Source of the DNA: CAZUAQ01 sp964618455
Lineage (GTDB): Bacteria; Planctomycetota; Phycisphaerae; UBA1845; PWPN01
Assembly: GCA_964618455.1 (NCBI GenBank)
Contig: CAZUAQ010000016.1
Span: 51,036-115,035, forward strand
Length of the DNA stretch: 64,000 nucleotides
Direction: 5' to 3'
Shown: piece after piece, positions 18,226 through 28,063 of the stretch
Numbering within the stretch: position 1 is the stretch's first letter
Layout: every line of letters starts with the position of its first letter
Made by a program: the position numbers and the translations under genes
Notes under the pieces: model-generated
What the model was told of the DNA's origin: nothing
Database searches by the model: none
Seen by the model: the letters and a program-made list of their open reading frames with translations, nothing else

Positions 18226-18375
18226 GGCGACGTTCCTGGCTTCGATTCTATCGGAAGTGCACTGAGGGCTTTCCGGTCCAATCCGACTTCACAATGTCCA
18301 TGATAGTCGATACGGTACCGGAATAGGATGACGCCCGCCGGGTGGTGAGGCGTTTGCACTTCCGAGAATCCCCGC

Positions 18376-19953
18376 ATGAGTGGCACCGCTCCAGCACTAT
18401 CCCGTCCGTTGACCTCGAACCGCCTCCGGTTCTCACCGGGAACATGGTGGACATTGTTCCTGTTCAGCCTGCTGCTCTACGCGCTCACCGCCAATCGTGG
18501 GATGCAGTGGGTGGATTCCGGCGCGCACATTCTTCGCGTGATGGAGCAGCGCGTGGATCATCATCTCGGCCTGGCGCTGGCGCATCCATTGCATCACTGG
18601 ATCGCCCGCCTGCTGGCGGCGGTGGGGCCGTTCGAGATCCCCTACGCGGTGACACTCGTCAGCGCGCTGGCGGGGGCGTTCACGATCGCTAACGTGTATG
18701 GCGCCGTGGTGACGCTGACCGACCGTCACCTGGCGGGAGTGTTCGCGGCGGCATCGCTGGCGATGGCGAACACGTTCTGGCAGATGTCGACAGTGGCGGA
18801 AATCTACACGCTTTGTACGGCGCTGCTGGCGGCGGAATTGTGGTGCATGGCGGGGCTGATCCGCACAGGGCGCACCCCCTGGCTCTATGGGATGGTGCTG
18901 TTCAATGGATTGGGCATTGCCAATCACATGCTCGCATCATTGACGACGCCGGTGGTCGTCGTTGTGGTCATGAGTCGGTTGATGCAACGGCGCAAGTTTG
19001 CGTCGACTGCGCTGATCGCCGCCGCCTTGTGGGTGCTCGGGACGTTGCCCTACACGTTGATGATTCTTTCTGAGTGGTGGTCGACGGGAAATCTGGCGGG
19101 GACGGTTCGCTCGGCGCTGTTCGGCGATTACGCGGGGGAAGTGCTGAACGCTTCATTCGGCATGCGCCAGATGCTGATCACGCTGGCGTTCCCGGTGTAC
19201 AACTTCCCGAACCTGCTGCTCCCGGCAGCGGCATACGGGTTGTTTCGCTGGCGCGTGGCGGGAGTTGCGCGGGGGACCGTGCGCGCGTTGATGGCCGGAC
19301 TGATCATCCACGTGCTGTTCGCGATGCGCTACAACGTCCACGATCAGCATACGTTCTTTCTGCCAATGTACACGTACTTCGCGATCTTCGGCGGCATCGG
19401 CGCGGCGGTGGTGTTGAACTGGCCGCGGTTGCAGGCGCGGCGCCAGGCAGGCGCGGTAGCGGCAGTCTTCCTCATTCTCACGCCCGTGGTGTACGCGGTG
19501 ACACCGGCGCTCGCCCGCCGCATGCAGGTCCTGGAGCGGGCGAACGTCATGCGGAGCAAGCCGTATCGCGATGATTACCGGTTCGTCTTCTGGCCATGGT
19601 CGGTGGCGGACACGTCGGCCGAACGGATGAGCGCGGAAGCGGTCTCGCTGGCCGGTTCGAACGGCTGGATCCTCACGGAAGATCGCATGGCGCAATACGC
19701 GCTACGCAGCCAGAAACGGCTGATGGAACGCGAGGGCATCACGATCGACATCTACCCGCGTCTCCCTTCGGAGTCGTTCATTCTCGAACTCCAGGAGAAA
19801 CTGCGATCGGCCCTTGAAGCCGATGTGCCGGTCGTCTTGGTCCCGCTCGATGCCGATGCCCCGCGCGTGCCCCTCACGCAGGGCCACTGGAAGCGTGAGG
19901 GGGATCTTTACGTGCTGTCGGTCGAACCCCCGACAGGCATCCCATCGCCATAG
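18376..19953 (+). CDS. DUF2723 polytopic membrane protein (putative glycosyltransferase)
   Basis: Large integral membrane protein of the DUF2723 type, distantly related to protein O-mannosyltransferases. About ten or more hydrophobic helices span residues 25-390. The first loop has MQWVDSGAHILRV and LALAHPLHHW, corresponding to the acidic-residue loop and AHPPG-like segment of the family. A soluble C-terminal domain of about 130 residues follows. It may transfer sugar from a lipid carrier to exported protein or glycan, an inference from family relationships only. It shares a promoter region with the divergent DUF218 gene. Confidence 0.75.
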   Translation: MSGTAPALSRPLTSNRLRFSPGTWWTLFLFSLLLYALTANRGMQWVDSGAHILRVMEQRVDHHLGLALAHPLHHWIARLLAAVGPFEIPYAVTLVSALAGAFTIANVYGAVVTLTDRHLAGVFAAASLAMANTFWQMSTVAEIYTLCTALLAAELWCMAGLIRTGRTPWLYGMVLFNGLGIANHMLASLTTPVVVVVVMSRLMQRRKFASTALIAAALWVLGTLPYTLMILSEWWSTGNLAGTVRSALFGDYAGEVLNASFGMRQMLITLAFPVYNFPNLLLPAAAYGLFRWRVAGVARGTVRALMAGLIIHVLFAMRYNVHDQHTFFLPMYTYFAIFGGIGAAVVLNWPRLQARRQAGAVAAVFLILTPVVYAVTPALARRMQVLERANVMRSKPYRDDYRFVFWPWSVADTSAERMSAEAVSLAGSNGWILTEDRMAQYALRSQKRLMEREGITIDIYPRLPSESFILELQEKLRSALEADVPVVLVPLDADAPRVPLTQGHWKREGDLYVLSVEPPTGIPSP

Positions 19954-20019
19954 TTCGACTTTGAGAAGGGGATCGACACGGGACGGCGCGATAGCCACCC
20001 CGTGCCGGGTGCTCATTGC

Positions 20020-21939
20020 TCATTTCATCGGCGGATGCGTGCGCACCTGGCGCAGAGCGAAATCGTCGAAGTCCACGCGGAAGGGCCATCCGTCGGTCTG
20101 CGTGGTCTGGGCGCGAAGCCAGATGCTGATGGCTTCGTCTTCCGGACGATCCGGCCGGCTGCGGTAATCGCAGAAGATCCCGTGCACGCCGGGCATTGTC
20201 GTCCAGGTGATGGTCTCCGCCTCGGGGTCGCGGGTCTGCCCGGTCATGTCCACCCCGACCCAGCAGGCATGCTTCTCGTCGACCGGCCAGGAGGAACGTA
20301 CTTTGCCCGTCACGACATAATTCTCGAGTTGGCTGAGACCTTCCACCTTCTGCACGAATCCGCCATCGACGGTCGAGTTGTTGATGCCTCCGCCGATGAC
20401 GCGAATCATGCGATTGTCGGTCTCCACCTGATCGGTGAGGTACTGGTGCGATGTCTGGGGATCGATCTTGAAGGGCGTCCATCCCATGGCCTCGCCTTCT
20501 TCCGGGGCATCGGGCTTCAAGTCACCGGCCTGCATGTCGCCGTTGGTGAGCAGGTTTTCCTCGTGCAGAGCGAGGTCCCAGTCGGGCACGAAGTGCTGGT
20601 ACTCGATGATCTGCATGTCCAGGTCGTAGTCCATGGCTTCAGTGCCTTCGAAATAGGCGGTGCCGTGGGCGTAATCGTCCGGGGCATGTTTGCGATACGG
20701 CGTGAATCCCGGCACGTTGGTGCTGTGACGTCCCTTGATGTCGATCCAGCCTTTGAGTGTTTCGGTGTTCTCGATGGTCTCGAACTCGATGGCATAGGTT
20801 TCGCCGGGCGTCAACGGCACTTCACCCGGGGCGAAGGCGAGGCCGAACATGCCCCAGGACGCGTCGCCAGTGTAATTGCCGTTGCCGATGGCGATTTTGG
20901 GCGTGCCGACAATCGGCCCGCTTGGTCCGCCTTTGCGCACGCGGACGATGCAGCGCTGCTTGGCCAGGGGCGGCTGCGTGCCGTCGACCGCCGCGTACAT
21001 CATGGCGGAGGCCAGGCTGCGTCCCTGGGCGACATACGTCTGCGACCACTTCGTCGTGCCGCGCGTCAATTCCCCGAACTTGCGATGCGTGCACTTGTTG
21101 TAGGGGATCAGCAGGCCGTTGCAGTCGGTGCTGACCGCCATCCAGAGGTTGCGCTTCTGCCACCCGGTCGGCCCGAGATCACCGATGCGGTAAACCTTCG
21201 TGTCGAGGCTCTCATCCTTGGACCACCACGCCTGGAACGTGCTGCCTTCCTTCTCGGCGTAGAGATGCACGGCGTAGGTCTTTCCCGGCGTGATCGGCAC
21301 CTGGCCGGAATCCCAGCCGGCAGACCACTTGTAATTCTTCGGTCCGCCGGAATCGACACCCAGCACGACACGCGCGGGGCCGATCTGCTTCCAGGTGTCG
21401 GGCTTGCCGTCGCCGACTTCGTGAATTGCGAGCATGAGGTTCTGACCGCCGGCCGCGCCGCCATCAACCCCGTCATGCACCACCTGGAAACCGACCTGCG
21501 TCACGCTGGTGCCCTTGGCGACGAAGGTCTGGTAGTAATCGGTCGCCGCTTTTTCGTCCCAGGCGCTGTTGTCGAAGACGGCATAGTCGAACGGGGAAGT
21601 CACCGGGCCATCGACCTTGTCGCCGGCGTCGGTAAACATGTTGGTGCGGATGACCGGGCGGTAGAACTGGCCGGGGTCGGAGAAGACGGCGGTGTAATCG
21701 CCCTCGATACCGGGGAGGAAGTACCAGCCGGCGGGATGCGTTTCCCAGGTGCGGAAGCCGTTGCCCTGCATCAGCGACCCACGCGGGGTGGTGAAAACGT
21801 GCATGGCGGTCATGGGAATGGTCTGATCGGAGCCAGGTTTGACGGGCATGATCGCCCGGCCGGTGATGATCGACTGGGCGAGCGCGGGGGCGGTCATGCC
21901 GAGAACGAGGGCGAGCGTGAACCAGTGTGCGAATCTCAT
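20020..21939 (-). CDS. Secreted protein of unknown two-member family (copy 1)
   Basis: Not recognised as any named family. The 639-residue precursor has a signal peptide ending TAPALAQ. The middle consists of two repeated beta-rich units, each with a TxVAxGxS-like start, an isoleucine-histidine-glutamate or similar segment and a TPGxTYA motif (near SGQVPITPGKTYAVHL and again PLTPGETYAIEF). The C-terminal module starts NLLTNGDMQAG and ends RVDFDDFAL, like CBM4/9 jelly rolls. The protein encoded at 48759 is a clear paralogue of nearly identical length. The start at 21939 follows AAGGAG. Confidence 0.7.
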   Translation of the reverse strand: MRFAHWFTLALVLGMTAPALAQSIITGRAIMPVKPGSDQTIPMTAMHVFTTPRGSLMQGNGFRTWETHPAGWYFLPGIEGDYTAVFSDPGQFYRPVIRTNMFTDAGDKVDGPVTSPFDYAVFDNSAWDEKAATDYYQTFVAKGTSVTQVGFQVVHDGVDGGAAGGQNLMLAIHEVGDGKPDTWKQIGPARVVLGVDSGGPKNYKWSAGWDSGQVPITPGKTYAVHLYAEKEGSTFQAWWSKDESLDTKVYRIGDLGPTGWQKRNLWMAVSTDCNGLLIPYNKCTHRKFGELTRGTTKWSQTYVAQGRSLASAMMYAAVDGTQPPLAKQRCIVRVRKGGPSGPIVGTPKIAIGNGNYTGDASWGMFGLAFAPGEVPLTPGETYAIEFETIENTETLKGWIDIKGRHSTNVPGFTPYRKHAPDDYAHGTAYFEGTEAMDYDLDMQIIEYQHFVPDWDLALHEENLLTNGDMQAGDLKPDAPEEGEAMGWTPFKIDPQTSHQYLTDQVETDNRMIRVIGGGINNSTVDGGFVQKVEGLSQLENYVVTGKVRSSWPVDEKHACWVGVDMTGQTRDPEAETITWTTMPGVHGIFCDYRSRPDRPEDEAISIWLRAQTTQTDGWPFRVDFDDFALRQVRTHPPMK

Positions 21940-22095
21940 GGATGTACTCCTTCGGGTGAAAAAAAGCGGCAGGGCGCCCCTCCGCGACAGTTTCCGGGGC
22001 GAAGTCAAAACGATAGCAGGGCATCAAATGCCTGTCCAGATTCTACACCCGGGTGGTTCGAGCGCCTCATGGCATGGTTATCGCCAGCTAGTGGC

Positions 22096-24600
22096 TCAAA
22101 TATGGCGGGCGTGGATACGGGTAGTTTGGCCGGCGGGGAGGATGTAGCGGGACTTGCCGCCATCCGGCGAGGGGGACGGGTCGAGGGGGAGTTGCTCATC
22201 GCGCGGGGTGATGAACTCGGCGTGGATGCCAGTCGGCAGCGAGATAGTGATATGGCGGTCACCGTATCGGCCGGTGGCCTGGAGCTGGATCGGTCCGCGC
22301 GGGGTGTGGTGAGTCAGGTCGAGGTCGGGCAGGTCGGCGAGGTGCGGCTCGATGGTGCAGGCTGCGAAGCCGGGGGCGGTCGGCCGGATGCCGGCGAGGC
22401 TCATGTGCAGCAGGTAGAGCGGCACGACGGCACAGTGACTCCACTGCTGGGATGAATCGGGGCGGGCGGTCCAGTCCTCCTGAATGGTGTTGTTGAGGCG
22501 AACGGAATCCATCGTTGCCCAGCGTTCGCGAAAATCGCGGACGATCACGTCCGCGCGGCCAACGCGGGCGAGGGCCCAGAGTCGCCATCCGGCGTTGGCG
22601 GGGTAGGAGAGACCGACGGATTCCGGCATCTCCGCCAGCAGCTCCGCGGCACGGGTGGTGTCGTTGTCGGGGCACTGGTCGAAGAGAATCGCCGTGGCCA
22701 GCGAGCGATCGCAGTAGCGCGGCGCGTGCTCTGCATCGAGCCAGGGTTGATTGACGACGAAGGTCCGCTCCCGGTCATTCCAGAATCGTTTCACGGTGGC
22801 GGCGAGAAGGCGATCGCTGATTGTTTCGGCGTCGTCGGCGGAGGCGGGGTCATCCAACCATCGGCAGAGCTGCGCGTATGCATGCCGCAGCATGGCGGCG
22901 GTGTACAGGTTGAACGCGCACTGCTTGTGGCGCTGCTGGGCATAGGCGATGTGGTCGATCCAGACGATGGGGATGCCGAGGTTTTCCACGGGAAGCAGCC
23001 CGTCTTCGCCGATCATGTTAGTCAGAGATTCGATGAAGCGCCGCAACCGCGGCAGGATCGCGCGGATGGTATCGAGGTCGCCGGTGTACAGCACGTGATT
23101 CAGGCAGTCGAAGTGAAAGCCGACGCCATGATCGAGAATCGGTCCCCACTCGGCGAGTCCGATCTGCCGGGCCATGATGCGAGCCAGCCGGTCGTACGCG
23201 GGCCAGCAATCGAGGAAGTAGCCATCGGCGGCGATCCCCTGGCTCCAGGTCGAGAGGAAGCGCGCGGGCAGGCGGTGTTCGCCGAAGGTGGCATACACGG
23301 CAAGAAGCTGATGGCCGCAATCGCCGGAGTACTGCTGCCGCTCGCGGGCCATGCCATCGACGCAGATGTCCTGGCACGAATTGTGAAGCGTGTTGATCGA
23401 CGCATCCATCAGGCGCTGCAGTGCCGCATCGTCGACATGGACGCGTGGCGCGTTCGGCCAGGGGAAGCGCCGGCGTCGCAGACCGACATCGCGCACGGTC
23501 ACGAGTCCGTCGGCACCGTGAATGTGAAGTTGTATCCATCGGCAGCTTTCAAAGTCGGATGTTTCGAACCGATTCTCGCCTTCGGCGCAGATGAAGCGCG
23601 ACCAGGAATGGAAGTGCGTGTTGAGCAACGGCGGGCCGTCCTCGCCGTGTGCTTCGTGAACGAGGAGTTCAACCGTCGTTCCGGCAGGGGCATCGATGGC
23701 AAAGCAGGGAAAGCCGACGACCTGCTCGTCAAGCGTAAAGGTGAGTGCTGCCGAATGTGACGTGTCCGCGCGGAACGTCCATTGCTCATCGCATTGTTCG
23801 ACATCCAAACGCCCCGCAACTCGATACGCATTCTTCGTCATGACGTCGAAGTACTCGGCGATCGGGCAGTTCCATTGGAGCGCGGTGGCGGACGCGAGCG
23901 TTGTGGTGGGGACAATCTGCTCGTCGAGCAGGGGGATGGTTCGCACGCGCATCTCACATTGGTCGGGCGTACCCTGAATACCGTATTGAAACTCTTCGAG
24001 CGAACTGCAGATCGGCGGCAGAGTACTCGGCACATCAAGCGGCATGGCCGAACGCCAGAGCGCGTCGTTGGCGTCGGTATTCGTCTCCCAGCCATGCGGA
24101 TATTCACGCGCGTCGAACACCTCCTGCAGCGCACGCACGTAGCTGCGCTTGTACATGCCCGGCCGCCACGACCGGGGCACGCAACATTGCCAGGATGCAT
24201 CCGAGACGATGAGTTGCTTCGAGCCGTCGAGGAGTTCACAGTCCAGTCGGAAGAGGAAACCGGGCTTGCCGAACGGGCTCGTACCGTCGCCGTGGCCGTA
24301 ATAGAACACCTTGGCGGCGATGACGTTTTCACCGGCCTGAAGGTGGCGGGTGAGATCGATCGGGTCCGCCTCGAGCGTGCGCGGGTCGCACGGCGCGGGG
24401 CCGAACTGGAGACATGAGCCGTTGACGTGGAGGGTGTAGCGGCTGTCCGCGCTGATCCATCCGCGTGCGGAGTTCGTGTGGGCCGGTAACGCGATGACGC
24501 GTCGAAAGAGCACAAACGTACTCGGCAGAACGCGCGTGCCGGGATACCAGATCCATCGTGCCGGTGCGAGATCGGGAAGGGCGGTATCGCGAGAGTTCAT
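22096..24600 (-). CDS. GH78 alpha-L-rhamnosidase-like protein
   Basis: Predicted inverting alpha-L-rhamnosidase. N-terminal beta domains begin ARWIWYPG and include a jelly-roll sugar-binding part; an (alpha/alpha)6 barrel follows. The active-site segment DGMARERQQYSGD keeps Asp, Glu five residues later and Asp seven further on, the exact spacing of the GH78 catalytic cluster. A later glutamate in NTIQEDW fits the catalytic base. No signal peptide is evident with the chosen start, so it may act in the cytoplasm on imported oligosaccharides. An in-frame start at 24732 would overlap the divergent gene's promoter region. The gene is divergent from the fucosidase fusion with 94 bases between starts. 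Confidence 0.85.
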   Translation of the reverse strand: MNSRDTALPDLAPARWIWYPGTRVLPSTFVLFRRVIALPAHTNSARGWISADSRYTLHVNGSCLQFGPAPCDPRTLEADPIDLTRHLQAGENVIAAKVFYYGHGDGTSPFGKPGFLFRLDCELLDGSKQLIVSDASWQCCVPRSWRPGMYKRSYVRALQEVFDAREYPHGWETNTDANDALWRSAMPLDVPSTLPPICSSLEEFQYGIQGTPDQCEMRVRTIPLLDEQIVPTTTLASATALQWNCPIAEYFDVMTKNAYRVAGRLDVEQCDEQWTFRADTSHSAALTFTLDEQVVGFPCFAIDAPAGTTVELLVHEAHGEDGPPLLNTHFHSWSRFICAEGENRFETSDFESCRWIQLHIHGADGLVTVRDVGLRRRRFPWPNAPRVHVDDAALQRLMDASINTLHNSCQDICVDGMARERQQYSGDCGHQLLAVYATFGEHRLPARFLSTWSQGIAADGYFLDCWPAYDRLARIMARQIGLAEWGPILDHGVGFHFDCLNHVLYTGDLDTIRAILPRLRRFIESLTNMIGEDGLLPVENLGIPIVWIDHIAYAQQRHKQCAFNLYTAAMLRHAYAQLCRWLDDPASADDAETISDRLLAATVKRFWNDRERTFVVNQPWLDAEHAPRYCDRSLATAILFDQCPDNDTTRAAELLAEMPESVGLSYPANAGWRLWALARVGRADVIVRDFRERWATMDSVRLNNTIQEDWTARPDSSQQWSHCAVVPLYLLHMSLAGIRPTAPGFAACTIEPHLADLPDLDLTHHTPRGPIQLQATGRYGDRHITISLPTGIHAEFITPRDEQLPLDPSPSPDGGKSRYILPAGQTTRIHARHI

Positions 24601-24694
24601 GCGATGGCGGAGCCTCAGACGTGAATGTACGATAATCGCGAGCGATCCTTCTTCGAATCGAACCGATACTCTGAAGCTTATGCGAGGTGACCGG

Positions 24695-27600
24695 ATGCCT
24701 GCAAATTCTCGATGGCGATGGTGGGCGATCATGATCCTGGGAGTGGCGTCAACGGTCGCGCCGGCGTCATCCTGGGAAGATCAGATCGTGGACGGGGCGA
24801 TGCCCGGCTGGGAGGTGAAGGGCGCGCATCCGGAGGAGTGGGCCATTGCCGATGGTGTGCTGCGCTTCAGCGGGAAACCAGGCACCGGGTGGATGGGCAC
24901 GAAGCGGCAGTTCGCGGACTTCGAGATCGAACTCGAATACCGCCTTCAGGAGGGCGGCAACAGCGGCGTGTTTCTGAGGGCGCCGGGTCCGGACGGCGGG
25001 CACCCGACGTCGGTCGGCATGGAGGTGCAGATCCTCGATGACGAGGCGGAGAAGCACAAGACCATCAAGCCGTGGCAGCATTGCGGCTCGCTGTATCACA
25101 TCGTGCCCGCCGCCACGAAGGCGTACAAGCCGGTGGGCGAGTGGAACCACCTGAAGATCACCGCCGACGGCGATTACATTCATGTCGTGCTGAACGGCAC
25201 GCCGCTGGTGACCGCCACCGGGCAGACGCACCCGGAGATCGTGCAGCGTCAGGCGCGCGGGTTCATCGGTCTGCAGAATCACAACGAGCCGCTGGAGTTC
25301 CGCCGAATCCGCCTGCGCGATCTGGCGGCTGAGCGGTATCAACGCAGCGCGTGGTTCCGCGAGGCGAAGTTCGGCATGTTCATCCACTGGGGCGTGTACG
25401 CGGAGCGCGGTGAGGGCGAGTGGGTGATGAAGGTCGCGAAGATTCCCGCCGCCGAGTACGAGAAGCTACTCCCGCAGTTCAACCCGGTGAAGTTTGATGC
25501 GGCCGAATGGGTCGACCTCGCCAGGCGGGCCGGCCAGAGGTACATGGTCATCACGTCGAAGCATCATGACGGATTCGCCATGTACGATTCGAACGTCAGC
25601 GATTACGACATCATCGATGCGACGCCGTACAGCAGAGATCCCATGAAAGCCCTGGCGGACGAGTGTCGCAAACAGGGCATTCACTTCGGGTTCTACCACT
25701 CGATCCTCGACTGGCATCATCCGGACTACGTCCCGGTGCCGGAGTGGGACAAGGAGGCGCGGGCGGGGCATACGCCGGACTTCGATCGCTACCTGGCATA
25801 CATGCGCGCTCAGACGCGCGAGCTGTGCACGAACTACGGTCCGCTGGCGTGCATCTGGTGGGACGGGGGCTGGGATCACAAGACGCCGGAAGCCATCGCC
25901 AAGTTTGCGTCGATCAACGCCATGATCCGCGCGCTTCAGCCGGATATCCTGATCAACAATCGGGCGAACCTGCCGGAGGACTTCGCGACGCCGGAGCAGT
26001 ACGTGCCGCCCACCGGATTGAAGCGACCGGACGGTTCGCCGCTGCTGTGGGAGAACTGCATCACGCTGACCACCGGGCATGGCTCGTTTCCGCCGACGGC
26101 GTGGTGGGGATACGACAAGAACGAGACCGAGTACAAGACGCCCGAGTATTGCATCCGCATGCTGATCGATATCGTGTCGAAGGGGGGCAATCTCCTGCTG
26201 AACGTCGGGCCGACACCGGAGGGTGAGATTCAGCCCGCCGAGCGCGCGGTGCTGGAAGCGATCGGCACTTGGATGGCTGTGAACAGCGAGGCGATCTACG
26301 GCACGCGGGCGAGCCCGTTTCGTCATCTGCCGTTTTACGGCAAAGTGACCGCCAAGGAGGACACGCTGTATTGCCATGTCTTCCATTGGCCGAAGGATCG
26401 CCGGCTGGAACTGCCCGGCCTGCAGGCGCAGATTCAGCGGGCGTACCTGCTGGCGGATCGGGAGACGCCACTGGAATTCACACTGCCGGAAGACAGGAAA
26501 GGGCCCGTGATCCTTCTTCCGAAGGAGGCGCCGGATTCGATCGCGAGCGTCGTGGCGGTGGAACTTCTGTGTCCCTGGCGGGTGGTCCCGACCGCCATCG
26601 AACCGGATGAGGACGGCGCGGTGACTTTGCCGGCGCTGTGGTCGGAGATTCGCGGTCGTCACGGCCAGCAGGCACGGTTCGAGCTTGCGGGCGGCGAGGT
26701 ACACGTGGGCAACTGGACGAATGCGCACGACTTCCCGTCGTGGTCGTTCGAAAGCGCGAAGGCGGGGACCTACGAGGTCGCCTTGACCTATGCCGCCGGC
26801 GCCAGGAGCGAGGGACTGGCGTATCGCGTGTCGGCCGGTCAGGCGGGAGACTCGGCGGCGTCGAACGTCGGCGGTGGGAACGTGCAGGCGATCTCAACAG
26901 GCGAGATGTTCGACCTGCCGGAGGACGCCGCCACGCTAAAGGCGAAGGTGATCCCGACTGCATCGGAGTCGAGTTTTAAAACGCGGACGATCGGCAAGCT
27001 GGAGCTGCCGAAGGGACGTTGCGTGCTCGTGGTCAAGAGCGAGAAGCACCCGCGCGGTACGCCGCTGATGAAACTGCGGGGCGTGAAACTCATACCGGTC
27101 CGCGCGCAGTCAAGTGGGCAACACGATGGGGGCAAGGTGATGTCAAGTGTGACCATCGACGAGGGCCGTCTGCACGTGGTGTTCAAGGACAACGCGGAAT
27201 CGCCCGGCGTGCTGAGCGGCATCCAGACGCTGGTCAACACGAAAGACGCTCCCGGCTTCGACGCCTTCGACCCCGACACACCCGGGGCGTCGGCTGGGAT
27301 GAATTTCGAGCACATCATTGCCGGCCACGAGAATCCCAATAACGCGTTCACGCCGCGTCACGGGCGTTATGAAATGCACGCCATGCCGGACGGCGCGTCG
27401 GTCCGATTCGTTCGCCGCGCGGCGGACAGCCCGTGGTCGGTCGCGAGCACATTCACCTTCACCGTGACGCCGCCGCATTACATCGACTTCGACTTCCGTT
27501 GCACTGCCGAAGACGCGTCGAAGTTCGATCCCTACGGCTACGCGATCTTCTTCTTTGCCAATTACATGAATGACGTGGTGGATCCTGCGTTGCATTTTCG

Positions 27601-28063
27601 CGGAACCGCATCGCCGGATGACGTCGAGGATGTGACATGGGTCGCCGCAGGCGCACCTCCCGGGCCGCGCGATTACAACGGCGGCGGGACGTATCGGCAT
27701 GTTCACGCCGCGCCGCTGCCCTTCGCCGACGATCTGAGTTTCCGGCTGAACACCTGGAGCTACGATCGGCCCCGCTTTGCCGAGCCGTACTATTACGGCC
27801 TCGCCGATAACGGCATGGTGTACCAGTTGATGTTCGATCGCGCGCACGGCGAGTACGACGAGATCCGCTTCAGTCTGTTCAAGTTCAAGCTCGAACGCCA
27901 TCCGCGCCCGGCGTGGGACTTCCAGTACGTGGTCCGTGACATCGAGCCCGACCGCGAGTATGGATTCCGTGGACGGTTGATATGGAAGAAGTTTGTCAGC
28001 GCCGAGGATTGTCACGACGAATACATGCGCTGGCAGCGATCATGTGTCGAATCTACAGGTTGA
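24695..28063 (+). CDS. Secreted fusion: DUF1080 + GH29 alpha-L-fucosidase + C-terminal domain
   Basis: A 1122-residue exported protein. After a signal peptide comes a DUF1080 (3-keto-disaccharide hydrolase/LamG-like) domain, about residues 30-210, with NSGVFLRAP and GFIGLQNH. A GH29 alpha-L-fucosidase barrel follows (about 220-600): WFREAKFGMFIHWGVY, TSKHHDGFAMYDS and the nucleophile-bearing NYGPLACIWWDGG. A beta-sandwich follows, and the last ~310 residues form a separate domain (GMNFEHIIAGHENPNN, YRHVHAAPLPF). The ATG at 24695 follows GAGGTGA; the frame is open upstream to 24476. The stop overlaps the convergent HD-GYP gene by 11 bases. Confidence 0.87.
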   Translation: MPANSRWRWWAIMILGVASTVAPASSWEDQIVDGAMPGWEVKGAHPEEWAIADGVLRFSGKPGTGWMGTKRQFADFEIELEYRLQEGGNSGVFLRAPGPDGGHPTSVGMEVQILDDEAEKHKTIKPWQHCGSLYHIVPAATKAYKPVGEWNHLKITADGDYIHVVLNGTPLVTATGQTHPEIVQRQARGFIGLQNHNEPLEFRRIRLRDLAAERYQRSAWFREAKFGMFIHWGVYAERGEGEWVMKVAKIPAAEYEKLLPQFNPVKFDAAEWVDLARRAGQRYMVITSKHHDGFAMYDSNVSDYDIIDATPYSRDPMKALADECRKQGIHFGFYHSILDWHHPDYVPVPEWDKEARAGHTPDFDRYLAYMRAQTRELCTNYGPLACIWWDGGWDHKTPEAIAKFASINAMIRALQPDILINNRANLPEDFATPEQYVPPTGLKRPDGSPLLWENCITLTTGHGSFPPTAWWGYDKNETEYKTPEYCIRMLIDIVSKGGNLLLNVGPTPEGEIQPAERAVLEAIGTWMAVNSEAIYGTRASPFRHLPFYGKVTAKEDTLYCHVFHWPKDRRLELPGLQAQIQRAYLLADRETPLEFTLPEDRKGPVILLPKEAPDSIASVVAVELLCPWRVVPTAIEPDEDGAVTLPALWSEIRGRHGQQARFELAGGEVHVGNWTNAHDFPSWSFESAKAGTYEVALTYAAGARSEGLAYRVSAGQAGDSAASNVGGGNVQAISTGEMFDLPEDAATLKAKVIPTASESSFKTRTIGKLELPKGRCVLVVKSEKHPRGTPLMKLRGVKLIPVRAQSSGQHDGGKVMSSVTIDEGRLHVVFKDNAESPGVLSGIQTLVNTKDAPGFDAFDPDTPGASAGMNFEHIIAGHENPNNAFTPRHGRYEMHAMPDGASVRFVRRAADSPWSVASTFTFTVTPPHYIDFDFRCTAEDASKFDPYGYAIFFFANYMNDVVDPALHFRGTASPDDVEDVTWVAAGAPPGPRDYNGGGTYRHVHAAPLPFADDLSFRLNTWSYDRPRFAEPYYYGLADNGMVYQLMFDRAHGEYDEIRFSLFKFKLERHPRPAWDFQYVVRDIEPDREYGFRGRLIWKKFVSAEDCHDEYMRWQRSCVESTG

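Noticed and set aside
19976..20005. CACGGG...CCCGTG hairpin between convergent genes
   Set aside because: Only six base pairs with a long loop and no T run; too weak to call a terminator.
20002..22455. 817-codon open frame on the plus strand
   Set aside because: It runs opposite to the unknown exported protein and part of the rhamnosidase gene, and shows no domain or start signal.
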